Below, piece after piece: positions 48,491-58,824 of a DNA stretch of 64,000 nt. The stretch covers positions 33,794,501-33,858,500 of the forward strand of contig BRKX01000004.1 of assembly GCA_026008535.1 (NCBI GenBank). The letters run 5' to 3'. The first letter of the stretch is position 1, and the number at the start of each line of letters is the position of its first letter. Below the pieces are notes generated by a model. It was not told the DNA's origin. It ran no database searches and saw nothing but the letters and a program-made list of their open reading frames with translations. The DNA comes from Perilla frutescens (lineage: Eukaryota; Streptophyta; Magnoliopsida; Lamiales; Lamiaceae). Made by a program: the position numbers and the translations under genes.

Positions 48491-49147
48491 TATTCATATA
48501 TTTTCCGATTTTACCCTTACTAAGATTCAGGGGCAACGAAGTTGGACGTTATTACGAGATTGTCACCGCGTTTTTTAAAATTTGGAGGAGATTTAGGCCG
48601 TCCAAATATACCAGATCTATGGCTCAGATTGGTTCTCGGTTCTCACTTAGGGTGTGGTTCCTTGTGGAACCCAACCCTATGTACACGTTATTAAACTTAT
48701 AAAAAGTCCAATATTATAAATTTTCGGGCTATTAATTATATCCTCACCCCCTTAGAATCTTGAAAGGTTTATGAAAAACATAATTGTTGGTCCTGGGCGA
48801 GTCGATGTCAGTTTAGAGGGGGGTGAATAAACTGATGTAAAAACTTTACTTCAAATGCGGAATGATAAGGGCCCTTGACTCGCTTAGCAACTTATCTATG
48901 CACAGATCAGTTGAGCACTTTTAGACAGCTTGAGTGCAGATTGTGTGAGCTTGTGTACAGTTCAAAGATATGCGAGTAAAACAGTACAACACACAGACGA
49001 TTTATAGAGGTTCGAAGTCTCAAACTTCTACGTCCTCTCTTCCTTCCGTAGATGGGCAACTCCACTATATAACTTGAGTTTCTTTACAAATTATACAATG
49101 AAGGACAATTAGCTGAACATGGTAACTGCTCGCTACCTCAGCGGGTC

Positions 49148-52100
49148 TGTAACAGCCCGTTCCCGAGATAGGGATTAACGAATGGGGACGGGGTGTTATT
49201 AAGGGATTAATAAATAAAGACGGAAGATTAACAAAGAAGCTTTAAGAATTAAGATGTACTTTTGAAATATAGGCGACGATCCTCGGGTTTACTTGATTAA
49301 GAAGAAAACATGCTTTAGCGGAATAAAACGGCTAACTAATCAGATACCAACAAGCATAGACCCATTTATAGGTCAAAGTGGATAAACGGATACCAACATG
49401 AACAAGTCTCTTCATAGGCGAAAGGAAAATATATTCGAGAAGCAGAGATAAACTTATAATGCATCTTTGTATATGGATAACCATGTCTGGGGAAATATTC
49501 ATAGAATCTCGAATAGTCATAATAGAACTTTGAACGGAATTTAGAAAGAGTGAATCAGAGTAGCAGAACACATAATGGGATTTCAAAGAAACTTATATAA
49601 TAGCAAAACAATCTTGGCAGCCAACCCACATCCACAGCCACCATCATCCTCGGCATCTCAACCTGAAAACATTTGAAAAAGAGGGCGTGAGCACTAATGT
49701 ACTCAGTGGGTTTTAATGAAAGCTTCTTTAATAACTTGTAAAATATCCAATAATAAACTGGCGGTATATGGAGAGCAAAATGCAAAAGCCCTCTCCATAT
49801 CCGCAAAATCTTTTCTTTACTTTTGGGCCCAACCTTGGCTCAAACCTGATGTCAACTGTATCATTAGGCATGCCATAAGATACAAGAGGGGTCACCTCAA
49901 ATATCCAAACGAGTTTGCGAGGGAATTAACCCAGCAGTGACTCCTTTTAAAAGTTGTGAGCTCAATTTCTGCTTAAGCGAAATGCTAAGTTCCTTTCTTC
50001 CTTAATCTTTCTAGCAAAACCAATCTTAGATCAATGTCTAAGGGCTAGCCCTTTAATAAAGCATAATCTTGGCCTATAAGGGATTTAACGCTACCCTAAC
50101 AAGCAATCCTTAATTCTTAACTTACGAGCCTTAACACAACATAAATATTCAATACAAGGAGATGAACGTAAATAAATACGAATTGCAACTAAAGACTATT
50201 CTAAACATCTCATGCTAAGCATAAACAATACTTTAATATTTCTAGCATTTCTAAACATGCTCAAGAGCTCAATTAAACATAATATCTTTCTTTCCTTCCT
50301 TTCTTGTACAGAGATCGATCAGGCAGAGCGAAAATGCTTTATTGGATATTTCATTTGCCCTATATGCTTCTAGAGCTTATTAGTTCAAACTTTAGATAAG
50401 TATAGATTTACCCACCTCGATTACGTGACAGAAGATGAAGCAACGAGCTGAAGATCCTTTTCCGATTTCCTACGAGGCTCACTTCCTCCTACAAAAGTCG
50501 AATCATCGACTTAGCGGCCTTCTTCGAAGAAATTAACTATCTACAGCGAGAAATAGCAATAACTAACCCAGAGACCTTAATCTAAGACTTAAATACAGAT
50601 TGCACGACTTAATGACTTAATAAAATTCAAGAAGAATTTGCTTCATTTAAAGAGCATCTCGACTTGATTTCTCAATTTTTAGACGGAGAATAACTTGAAT
50701 AGCTTATTCGAATAAATCGGAAATAACTTGAATGCTTCTATAAAATTTAAACTTGAAAATAGCTTGGAAATAACATGATTTGAAAAACTCAAAAAACTCG
50801 GGAAGAGGGTACAAAAATAGCCGAAAAATCGGCGGAAACAACACGGAGCAAAAGGGGGGGTGCCGCGGCGCACATGGGCACCGGCGGGCAGCCCCCCGCC
50901 ACGGCGCCTGGGTGTGCCGGCGGGGCACCCTAGCCCCGGCGGGCTCATGGAGGCCGAGGGAGGTGTGGCGCGGCGGCGCACCCCCCCCGCGGGGCTCTCT
51001 CTCTTCAGCCCAGTTCTAGGCGATATTCAACTGGGTTCTTCGTGTTCGTTGATTCTTTCGACGAACACGAAGAACACTTAACCCGAAATTTCTTAAAAAC
51101 AACATACTTAAAATTAACATGCAACAACAAGCTTTAATTTTAAAAAGAATTTTGGCATTATAACGACATAAACACGATAATCCTCCTTAATAATTAGAAT
51201 AATGATGAAATCTCTTAAATATAGCTTGAACGAAATTTATCGGGATAAACGAGGCTTATCTTAAGAATAATAACGACAGGAATAAAGCGAGAAATATAAC
51301 GTAAACGTTATTAACTTGGAACTTCAATAAAAATTGAAATACAACTTAGACGAGTAATAATAAAGAACGCGAAGAACATAAAGAACGGAAAGTAAATGCG
51401 GAATTTAAAAGACGGAAAAGAAATGGAGTCGAGACCGACGAACAAGAATGGACGGGTTAGGTGCGTCGAAGGAATGTGGCTAGCTCGGTGTCTCGTCGAG
51501 TCGCAACGGCGGTAGAGCCGCCTGCTACAATCCAACAGCGCCCCTAGCACATTTCCTCGCCGCATCCCTTCCACGCCACTCCGCTCGTCGTCTTGAAGAA
51601 CACTCACGAAGAACACTTTTTACTTCGACAGAACTTTCTCGGCTCTCACGAGCTTTCCCACTCTCTTGAAAGTGAGTTTGGATGAAATGAATGAGCAAAT
51701 GAGGCAAGGGGTGGCCTTGTATTTATAGGAAAAGCTTTGGCTTCCAAGGGAAGCCACTTCAGTGCAAGAATACTGCAAAAGTTACCCTGGGTTCGGTTAA
51801 AAGCTGTTTTATTCGATGTCGAGGTCCAAATGACTTCAGACATGAAATCTAAAAATATGGGGAGACTTGTTGGTTCGAATACTAGTGAACCAACTTGATT
51901 CGTGAAAAAGACGGGGTCATCAGAAGAAAGACGAGCAAAGATTCCCTTTTTGGAATTACTTTTTACTATTCACTCAGACTGACAGATTTTACTTCCGAGC
52001 GTTCGATTGACCTCAGAATGGTAATCCGTGAACGCCAACGGAATCCTTGAGTTATTTCCCATAAGAGGGGCCTGACAGAACTAGACATGGATTAATGAGG

Positions 52101-52434
52101 AGGATTTCGTAAGTTTCTCAAAACACGAACGCACGCAAAAGTTACTATTCATTCATCCTTTAAATACGTTTTTCATCACCGGGAACTCAAATGACTTCAG
52201 AATTACAATCCGAAAACACCGGCATACTCCTTGAGTTAAAACCTTTCTAACGAGACCATGAATGACCATAAAAGAATTAAGATCAACTTTTTCGAAAAGA
52301 CGATTTCCACGAAAACTGACCCTTAAAGTCGTGACTGACATCTGACCTTAATTAACCTTAATTAAATTTCTTTCTTAATTCTTAATTATTATTAAGAATC
52401 CTCTAAATCTTAATAAAAAATTTGGGGTGTTACA
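49148..52434 (-). mobile_element. 3.3 kb solo LTR inserted in the copia LTR
   Basis: TGTAACAGCCCG at 49148 and GGGGTGTTACA ending at 52434 are bounded by GGGTC at 49143-49147 and 52435-52439. It is the same family as 30468-41330, in opposite orientation. No internal region. A GC-rich patch (50848-51000) occupies the place held by the dyad pairs in the other copy. Confidence 0.92.
51720..51727 (-). promoter_or_regulatory. TATA box of the solo LTR
   Basis: TATAAATA on the minus strand, in the same sequence context as 32586-32593 in the sister LTR (both follow GGCTTCC..GGAAGCC). Confidence 0.65.
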
Positions 52435-53130
52435 GGGTCGACGGCTCACACTTGCAGTCCCTAGCTGCTCGCTAGGAAGGTAGGTGCTATTGACATCTTT
52501 ACAAGGTTTTAGATCTCTTTCGATCTTCAAGAGGTTAGTCTTGAATAAGGGATATCAACTAATGTGCTCCTTCAATTGACCTGGGTAGTTGATCAGTGTA
52601 TTGCTGGAACTGAGAAGGTTGCTATGGCTGGATTATCAACAGCTAGCTGAATGCTTTGATTCTGTGGATTCTTCTTCTCAGTTGGACTCTCGCAGATTTA
52701 GAAAATGTTGAACTTGAGCAATATGGGAGGGAGAAAGAAAGCTCAGTTGTAAGTTGAAACAATTTGAATGAAGGTTTCAAGGATGAAAGTCGCGAAAAGT
52801 CATTTGAAAACTTTGATTCACTCGTCTTTTATAGAGAAGTGATTTTGTGACCGTTGAGTTCCATTGATCGGTGGCTCTTTTGGTTCATCAATGGCAGATG
52901 GTCTTTATGATCGTTGGAGCTTTTGGTTGAAGTAGTCATTGCTTTGCCAATCGATCTCTGTTGGATATTTAATTCCAGTAGCCGTTGCTTTGCCAATCGA
53001 TCTCTGTTGAATATTTAATTCCAGGATCTCTGCTGGAGCATTTATTCCAAGATCTTCATTTGAGCATTAACTCCAGGACTCTCTGGCTGGCAGTTCTGAG
53101 CTCCAGTTTAGCAAGTTTGAGTTCCAATTG

Positions 53131-53235
53131 GCAGTTCCGAGCTTGTCTGCTTAGTTCGGCTATCACTCCAGTTGGCAGTTCTGAGCTTGTCTGCTTAGTT
53201 CGGCTATCACTCCAGTTGGTAGTTCTGAGCTTCTT
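53131..53235 (+). repeat. 44-bp tandem repeat in the copia LTR
   Basis: GCAGTTC(C/T)GAGCTTGTCTGC starts at 53131 and 53175, and a third unit begins GTAGTTCTGAGCTTC at 53219. Each unit includes TTCGGCTATCACTCCAGTTG. Confidence 0.9.
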
Positions 53236-53800
53236 CCTCCAGTTCAACTGATCACAAGCTGTTGAATAGCTTGTCAGTTCGACTGGTCTTTCTTGAGCTT
53301 TCTTGTCAGCTTAACTGATCACAAGCTGTTGGCTAGCTTGTCAGTTTGACTGATCTTTCTCCGAGCTTCCTCATCAGATGTTTGCTTGTTTTCTCCTTCA
53401 AGCTGGCTGACTTCAGTTCTGTCCTTTGATTGATTCGTCTGTCTACTTCAGTTCGGCTGAAGTTAAGTTTGGCCATAGCTGGATACTTCTAGTCTTCAGT
53501 TAAACTGATCTCTTATCAGTTTCTTCAGTCTTGTTGATTTTTCTCTCAGCTCAGCTGACTTAGCTGTCAGTTTATTTTGACTGGTTCGACTCCACTAACC
53601 CTCAGTTGGATTGAGTTCTGACTAGTTGGCGTATCCTTCCATCTGGTTCACCATGCTCTAGTTGGGTTGACTCTGGCTTCAGTTGAGTTCCTTCTTGAGG
53701 CTCTGGATTGGTCAGCTCAGATCTACAGCTTGGATCTTGATCAGTTTTTCAGGAATAGTTTTAACATCTCATCAAAACCTTTTCTAGGGGTTCCTAGAAA

Positions 53801-53815
53801 TTTCCCCCTTTTTGA
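53801..53815 (-). other. polypurine tract of the second copia element
   Basis: The minus strand reads AAAAAGGGGGAAATT, closely like the tract of the first copia element (AAAAAGGGGGAG). Confidence 0.75.
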
Positions 53816-54194
53816 TGATGTTAAAACCTTGTCAATGATGATGGAAAAACTGCAAATATTCGTTTGAGAGACGTGCTGTAGTTTGCTTATAGACAAAGCT
53901 TGATATCAGAGCAAGTTAGAGCAGAAATTCAAGAATCAGAGCATACTTTTAGTTTAATCATACTTTCATTTTGAACTATCAGAGCATCATTATCAGGGTA
54001 TCAGGAAATGTGCATAAGCATGAGCAAGGCTTGATATGATTTTGAAGCATGATATTGAAGCATGTATCATATATAGTTCTCAGAGCATGATATTGAGGGA
54101 TTAAATCAGAGCATATAGATCAGAGCATATAGCTTTTAATATCATAGCTATCATATCAGCTCTTGATAGTAGATAGAACTGCTACTTCACTTCC
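53816..54194 (-). other. non-coding spacer between extra ORF 3 and the polypurine tract
   Basis: Repeated words such as TCAGAGCAT and GATATTGA(A/G) occur through 53900-54160. No ORF is supported. Confidence 0.5.
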
Positions 54195-55904
54195 TCAGCT
54201 GCTTCTTCTTTTCCTGCTTGATTCTCCTTTTTCTTTAAATACATGTCCCCTCGAAGCTTCTCCCTGAAGCTGAGCTTCCTCCTCAAGTTGTACTTCTCTT
54301 TGGATCTGCTCCCAAAGAGTTAAATTTTCATCATCATACCTTCCATCTTCCCCCTTTTTGGCATCATCCAAAAGGGTAAACTGGTGTAGATTGTATGATG
54401 GCATGGATAGATTTGTCAAGAAGGTGAATGCAGTTGCCAAGTTGTCATCACAAACTGAGGGAACTGGAGGAATGGGCATAGGTGAAGAGAACCATGCATA
54501 AGCTTCTTCAGTCGTCATGAACTGACCACGATCAGTGGTGAGAGAGAGATCTTGCTTTCTGAAGTCCATGGATGCCAGGTTGGCGAAGATCTCATCGTTT
54601 GAGATGATTGGTAGGTCTTCAATAAATGGAGTGTAGGAGGAGTTGGCTGGCTCATTGTCTGGAAGAGGAGCATCGGCTGGTACGCTGTACTGGATTCATT
54701 TGATCATTGAATCCATTATTTTCGAGAGCGTTGGCGGCGAGCTGAGTGGATGATTCATCCAATTTCTACTCCAGTGGCCTTCGTTGATCCAGAAGAAAGA
54801 TCCACGAGTGTGGGTGAGGTGGAACATAGTGGCCTCATTGATTTGAAATCTCCAGAGATGATACTGGAGGTATCTTCTCAAGTACTCGAATAATGAGGGG
54901 TTGCTGCCCTCAATTAGACCGAAACAGCTTCGTAGCTGATGGTCTAGAACCTACTCGAACTCATCCTCAATTAAGTCACGATGGACTGAGGTGAGAGATT
55001 GTGAGCTGGCGGGTATTGTAGACTGATCGTTCAGTTTAGAGAGATGCTCACTCTCAACCAACAACTGTCTTTCGTCTGAGAAGCTAGCAGTTGCGACCAA
55101 CGGTCTCTTTCCACGACTTGAGTCGGCAGTTCTCGGTTGTTATGATTTCTTCAGGACTGGATGACAATAGATGGTCAGGAGCATATCCCTTCGTTCGATT
55201 GGCTCTCCGGTTGGAATCACCTCGTCAAATTGACTCAGAATAATGTGACTTATACGACCCATAAACCCAACATTCTCTCGGAATGTGCCAGTTGTCGGAT
55301 CATATTCTGCTAGATCTACATTTCTTCATAGTTGAGCAAGGATGAAGGAAGCCCAGTCGACTTTGCATCCGAGGAATAGAGCGACCATTAGATGAGCTTT
55401 GAGTTCGGAGAACTGGACCGTCTCAAAGTTTCTGTGCAGGATGTGACCTGCGATATCCAGGAGTTGGATGATCTCACTAGGCAGACTTTCCTTCAACTTG
55501 TGTGAGCAGTCATGGTGATGAACATGTGGATGTTTCCATAGATTCCACAGTGCAGATTTGCTCGGAAGTTCTAGATCCAGCACGTCTTGGCCTTCGCCGG
55601 GGAGGAGGAGTGTAGACATTATAGTGTCTTTCATCACCATTATGACTTGGTTCTGAACGGTGGAGATAATGTTGTTGCTGGAGACGGTTGCATTGTGGTA
55701 GAACTCCGTAACATGGGTGGGTAGATTCTTGACTGACATGATCGTCAAGAATGGCAACAACCCAGTTTCCTCCAATGGCCGAAAGATCCTTTGGAATTTC
55801 TCTGGATCTAGGCTTGCGTGAAGAAGCTCTAGGTTAAGAGTCTTGTCTTTCTTCAGCTTGCTTACCAGCGACTTGACATTCACCATCTGAAATGAGGGTT
55901 TCAT
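54195..55904 (-). pseudogene. extra ORF 3 of the second copia element (about 570 codons)
   Basis: ATG at 55904 in good context; the frame runs to the stop at 54195 through four nonsense codons (TGA at 55328-55326, then TAA, TAG and TGA) without frameshift. Module 1 has THVTEFYHNATVSS and DTIMSTLLLPGEG; module 2 has EIIQLLDIAGHIL, ELKAHLMVALFLG and KVDWASFILAQL, then NVGFMGRISHIILSQ; module 3 has FEYLRRYLQYHLWRFQINEA and SFFWINEGHW. The end is basic (SRKRRSS). ORFs 1 and 2 show the same modules in the same order, so the three are paralogous. No signal peptide, membrane helix or known enzyme motif is visible. Function unknown; nuclear targeting is possible from the basic end. Confidence 0.65.
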
Positions 55905-56582
55905 TTCTGCAAAGAAATGGTTGCGTTAGATTTGGAAGTGCTCTGGTTAGGCGATATCAATGCAAGGGGAGAGAGAGATTTTGCAGATGATCTGAGCCTT
56001 CATCTCCTTGCATATATTTATTCAGCTCTGCATGCATTGATCGATGACACTCAATTTCTATCTTAGATGATCAGCTATCTGATTTGATGGACGATTAGCT
56101 GAATAAATGATGCATGCATCCCGACCGTCTGATTGTGAAGCAACTTTATGATCATGTGGCTGAGAGAGAGCAAATTTAAAAATGGGGTGGTTGCCGTAAA
56201 TAGTAAAATATTTTCTGCAGATTTTGCTATTTATATCTTATAGATAATGATTCCCTCTTGTTCACCTTTGTGGAGTTGATTTAATATTAATGCAGAGATA
56301 TTAATGGTAACTTGTGAAAGAGGACCCCATTTTCAAATTGTAATCGTTGGATGTAATATAAGAAATTTTATAATCACAACGGAAACAATTAAGTTAAGAT
56401 AAGGTTGAGGATTAAGAAAAACTTATCCTGAGTCAGTTGGGATACAGTCCAACTGATTGGCTTGATGATTCAGCGGTTGGATGATCAGTTTCATCACTTT
56501 TCCAGTTGCCGCTGATGAGCTGACTTTGAGGCTCTAACTGAACTGAATTGATCAGTTCGTTTGGTCAGTTGCTTGGCCTTCT
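55905..56582 (-). other. spacer between extra ORFs 2 and 3
   Basis: About 680 bp without ORF. The ORF 2 side (56430-56580) is rich in CAGTT/AACTG words, for example AACTGATCAGTTCG. 55930-56350 is AT-rich and could hold the leader or promoter of ORF 3, but no clear TATA box was identified. Confidence 0.45.
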
Positions 56583-58490
56583 TTAAGTCAGTTTCTTCTT
56601 CTTGAAGGGCCGAACTGGACTAGCTGCACTGCTTCCTTTCGAGCAGTTTGATCGCTTTCTCATCATTGCAGATCCAGTTTCGTTCTTTAGCAGTTCGGGC
56701 CTTACTGTCCTCCCAGCTTGGTGAAGTTGTTGAATGGCAACTGATGAATTTTTCAGCCTTTGATTAAGGGATTGTGAGATTCCCTTCGGTGACTGTCTGA
56801 ACTGATCAATGTTCAGAATCAGTTGCACGCCTTTTGAGCTGGATTTGAGTAGGGGAGTGACATAGCTCTTGGATAGGAGACTTGGTGATGTGGCAGTATC
56901 CTCATCATCACTATCTCTTTCATCATCATGCCTTTGATCCTTCTGAGGAGCCACGACTTCAGTATGTGATAGATGTGGTTCTATCCTCTCTGTGGCAGTT
57001 GGAGTTCGTCGTGATGGCTCAGCTGACTGACTTGATAAATCATCAAAGTTTAGTTTTCGGTAGAGGAAGCCAGTTGGGCAGTCGACTGAATGATTTGCGA
57101 CCACAGCTCTTTGAGGCATGATGCTGGTTTTGAATTCAGCTAACAAGGCAGCTGCTAGAATTTTATTGGCGAGCCTGTGATTCATGATGTGCTGAACTTG
57201 CACAATGGTTGGAGGGAATGGATTTGACGATCCTATCCATTTAATGTTCCAAGTTTCTTCACGTTGCCAGTAGCTCATGCCATGAAAGGCAGTTAGCAGA
57301 AAATGAGACTGGATGGACATAGAATGTCTCCAGTTGTACCAATAGAAATACCGGTGGAGTTGTTTGAACAACTCTTGGTCACATTATGCAACAAAAGCGA
57401 AGTGCGTGAGAAGAAGATTAGTCACTTCCTTTTGTGCACTTTTGACTACATATTCACCACTATAGAAGGTACGGATATTTTCTTCAGTCAGCTGGAGGGG
57501 AGGGCATGTGCTTCTGAAGTAGTCAGCTCCATAATTTGAATGAAGGATTCCGATGAATGGAATAAGCTCATCTGGATCAGAGCAAACCTGGAAATCAACA
57601 GGTGATCCGTTCTTTGATTTCGGAGAATGAACGGCGTTGGCAGTTGAATTGCTCGAAGTGATGTTGCTCGTCTTTGCCTTGGCTCTTCGTTTCTTTCTGA
57701 GTGACTGAAGATGGGCATTTCCCTTCTTGGGAATCCAGTCAGAGATGAGGACTGGTAGTGCTTCGTCACTTGGAAGATTCAGCAGGTCTTCAATCATTTT
57801 GCTCATTCTTAGAACAAGTCCTACATTGGACTCAAATTTACCAGATTTCTTCAAGTCAGAGGCCTTGACGACTTGATGTTTGAATTGTTGGAAGACAAAT
57901 TCTGCCCAGTTTGTTTGTCGTCCTTCAGCAAGGTGAATCATAACCTTGTATCGCTCTTGGGTGAGTTGACTCAGGCTTCCAATTACCCCGAACATCATCT
58001 TGTTCGTTATGTCGAGTAGAACGCCATGCTCAGGCTTCAGATCAGTTTTAGCTGTTATAAAACTGAATTGCTTGCTGCAGGTGTGAGCTTTCCATTCTCT
58101 GTAGTATGATTCTGCAGGTTCCTTCAATTCTTGAACGGATGATCCTTTCCGTGGAAGTTGGAAGACTTCTGCAATTGTTCTTTCAGTGATTTGGAGTAGC
58201 CGTCCTTGAATCACTGATGACACTGTCTTTCCATCTGTAGACAATTTTATTGGAAGCAAAAACTCACTCACCAAATTTTGTCTGAAGAACTTTGGTGGTG
58301 TTTCCAGGTAGTGAAGAATTCCTATCTTGTGAAGATTTGACAGAAGGGTTGGGTTGTTTGATTCGTTTAGAATCAACTGAAATTTCTTCCTTTCTAGGAA
58401 TTTGTCTCTCAGTAGTTGCTCTTTGAAGGAATTTAAAGATCTGGGTAATTCGGCTATCTTTGGGTTGGCTGAAATTTTGGGGGATTTCAA
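56583..58490 (-). pseudogene. extra ORF 2 of the second copia element (about 636 codons, one nonsense codon)
   Basis: The least damaged of the three: a single in-frame TAA (57386-57384) divides an otherwise open frame. The start is unclear because no in-frame ATG lies near 58490. Module 1 has LVSEFLLPIKLSTDG and IQGRLLQITERTIAEVFQLP, resembling the VRG...FS..INkFLGLP pattern of the ORF at 19983-22276. Module 2 has MMFGVIGSLSQLTQERYK and NWAEFVFQQFKHQV, then NVGLVLRMSKMIEDLL and a basic run RKKRRAKAK. After PFIGILHSNYGADYFRSTCPP comes module 3 (LHRYFYWYNWRHSMSI, FHGMSYWQREETW), then an acidic tail ending RPFKKKKLT. The PFxG/ADYFR block is shared with ORF 1. Function unknown. Confidence 0.7.
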
Positions 58491-58824
58491 GAGCTTTGAG
58501 AGAGACAGATAGCTTTTGAGAGCGTAGGAGGGGTATTTCTGAAAGGCTTATAAGAGAGGGGTTTTTCTGAGTGATTGGGCAGGCTCATAAATCTGATGGT
58601 TGGAATGGTACTGGCCCTGGCCTCTTTTATTTTGGTCGTTGGCATATAATGATATTGAAACATGTCATTGTTTTGCAACGGTCAAAATATTCAAAATAAA
58701 TGCTGAGTCGACATATATTTGAAAGTAAAAAGATAATATTTTTATAGATCAAAAAAGAATGTTGACAAACTGAGTTATAAGAAGTAAACTTAGGGCTTTC
58801 TAATCAGTTGAACTTGATCAGCCA
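58491..58824 (-). other. spacer between extra ORFs 1 and 2
   Basis: About 330 bp, AT-rich near 58680-58760, without a supported ORF. It may contain the leader of ORF 2. Confidence 0.45.

Larger units (their letters stand above)
47208..48684. mobile_element. non-autonomous inverted-repeat element with minisatellite core
   Basis: The left end (GTACACAGGGATGAGA, GTGAGAACCACAC, GAGAACCAAT) matches the reverse complement of the right end (GTACATAGGGTTGGG, GGAACCACACCC, GAGAACCAAT) over about 65 bp with indels. No ORF. No convincing target duplication is seen because the ends sit in (AT)n and GTACAC sequence. Superfamily not determined. Confidence 0.65.
48785..53768 (-). repeat. 3' LTR of the second copia element, interrupted by a solo LTR
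   Basis: On + it starts TGTTGGTCCTGGGCGAG and probably ends AGTTTTAACA. Without the inserted solo LTR it is about 1.7 kb. It is rich in CAGTTnnACTGA-like words. The right boundary is the weak point: the polypurine tract is about 32 bases away instead of adjacent. Confidence 0.6.

Noticed and set aside
50679..51081. Overlapping ORFs in all frames with Arg/Gly/Pro-rich products
   Set aside because: GC-rich LTR block; open on both strands at once, which is a composition effect.
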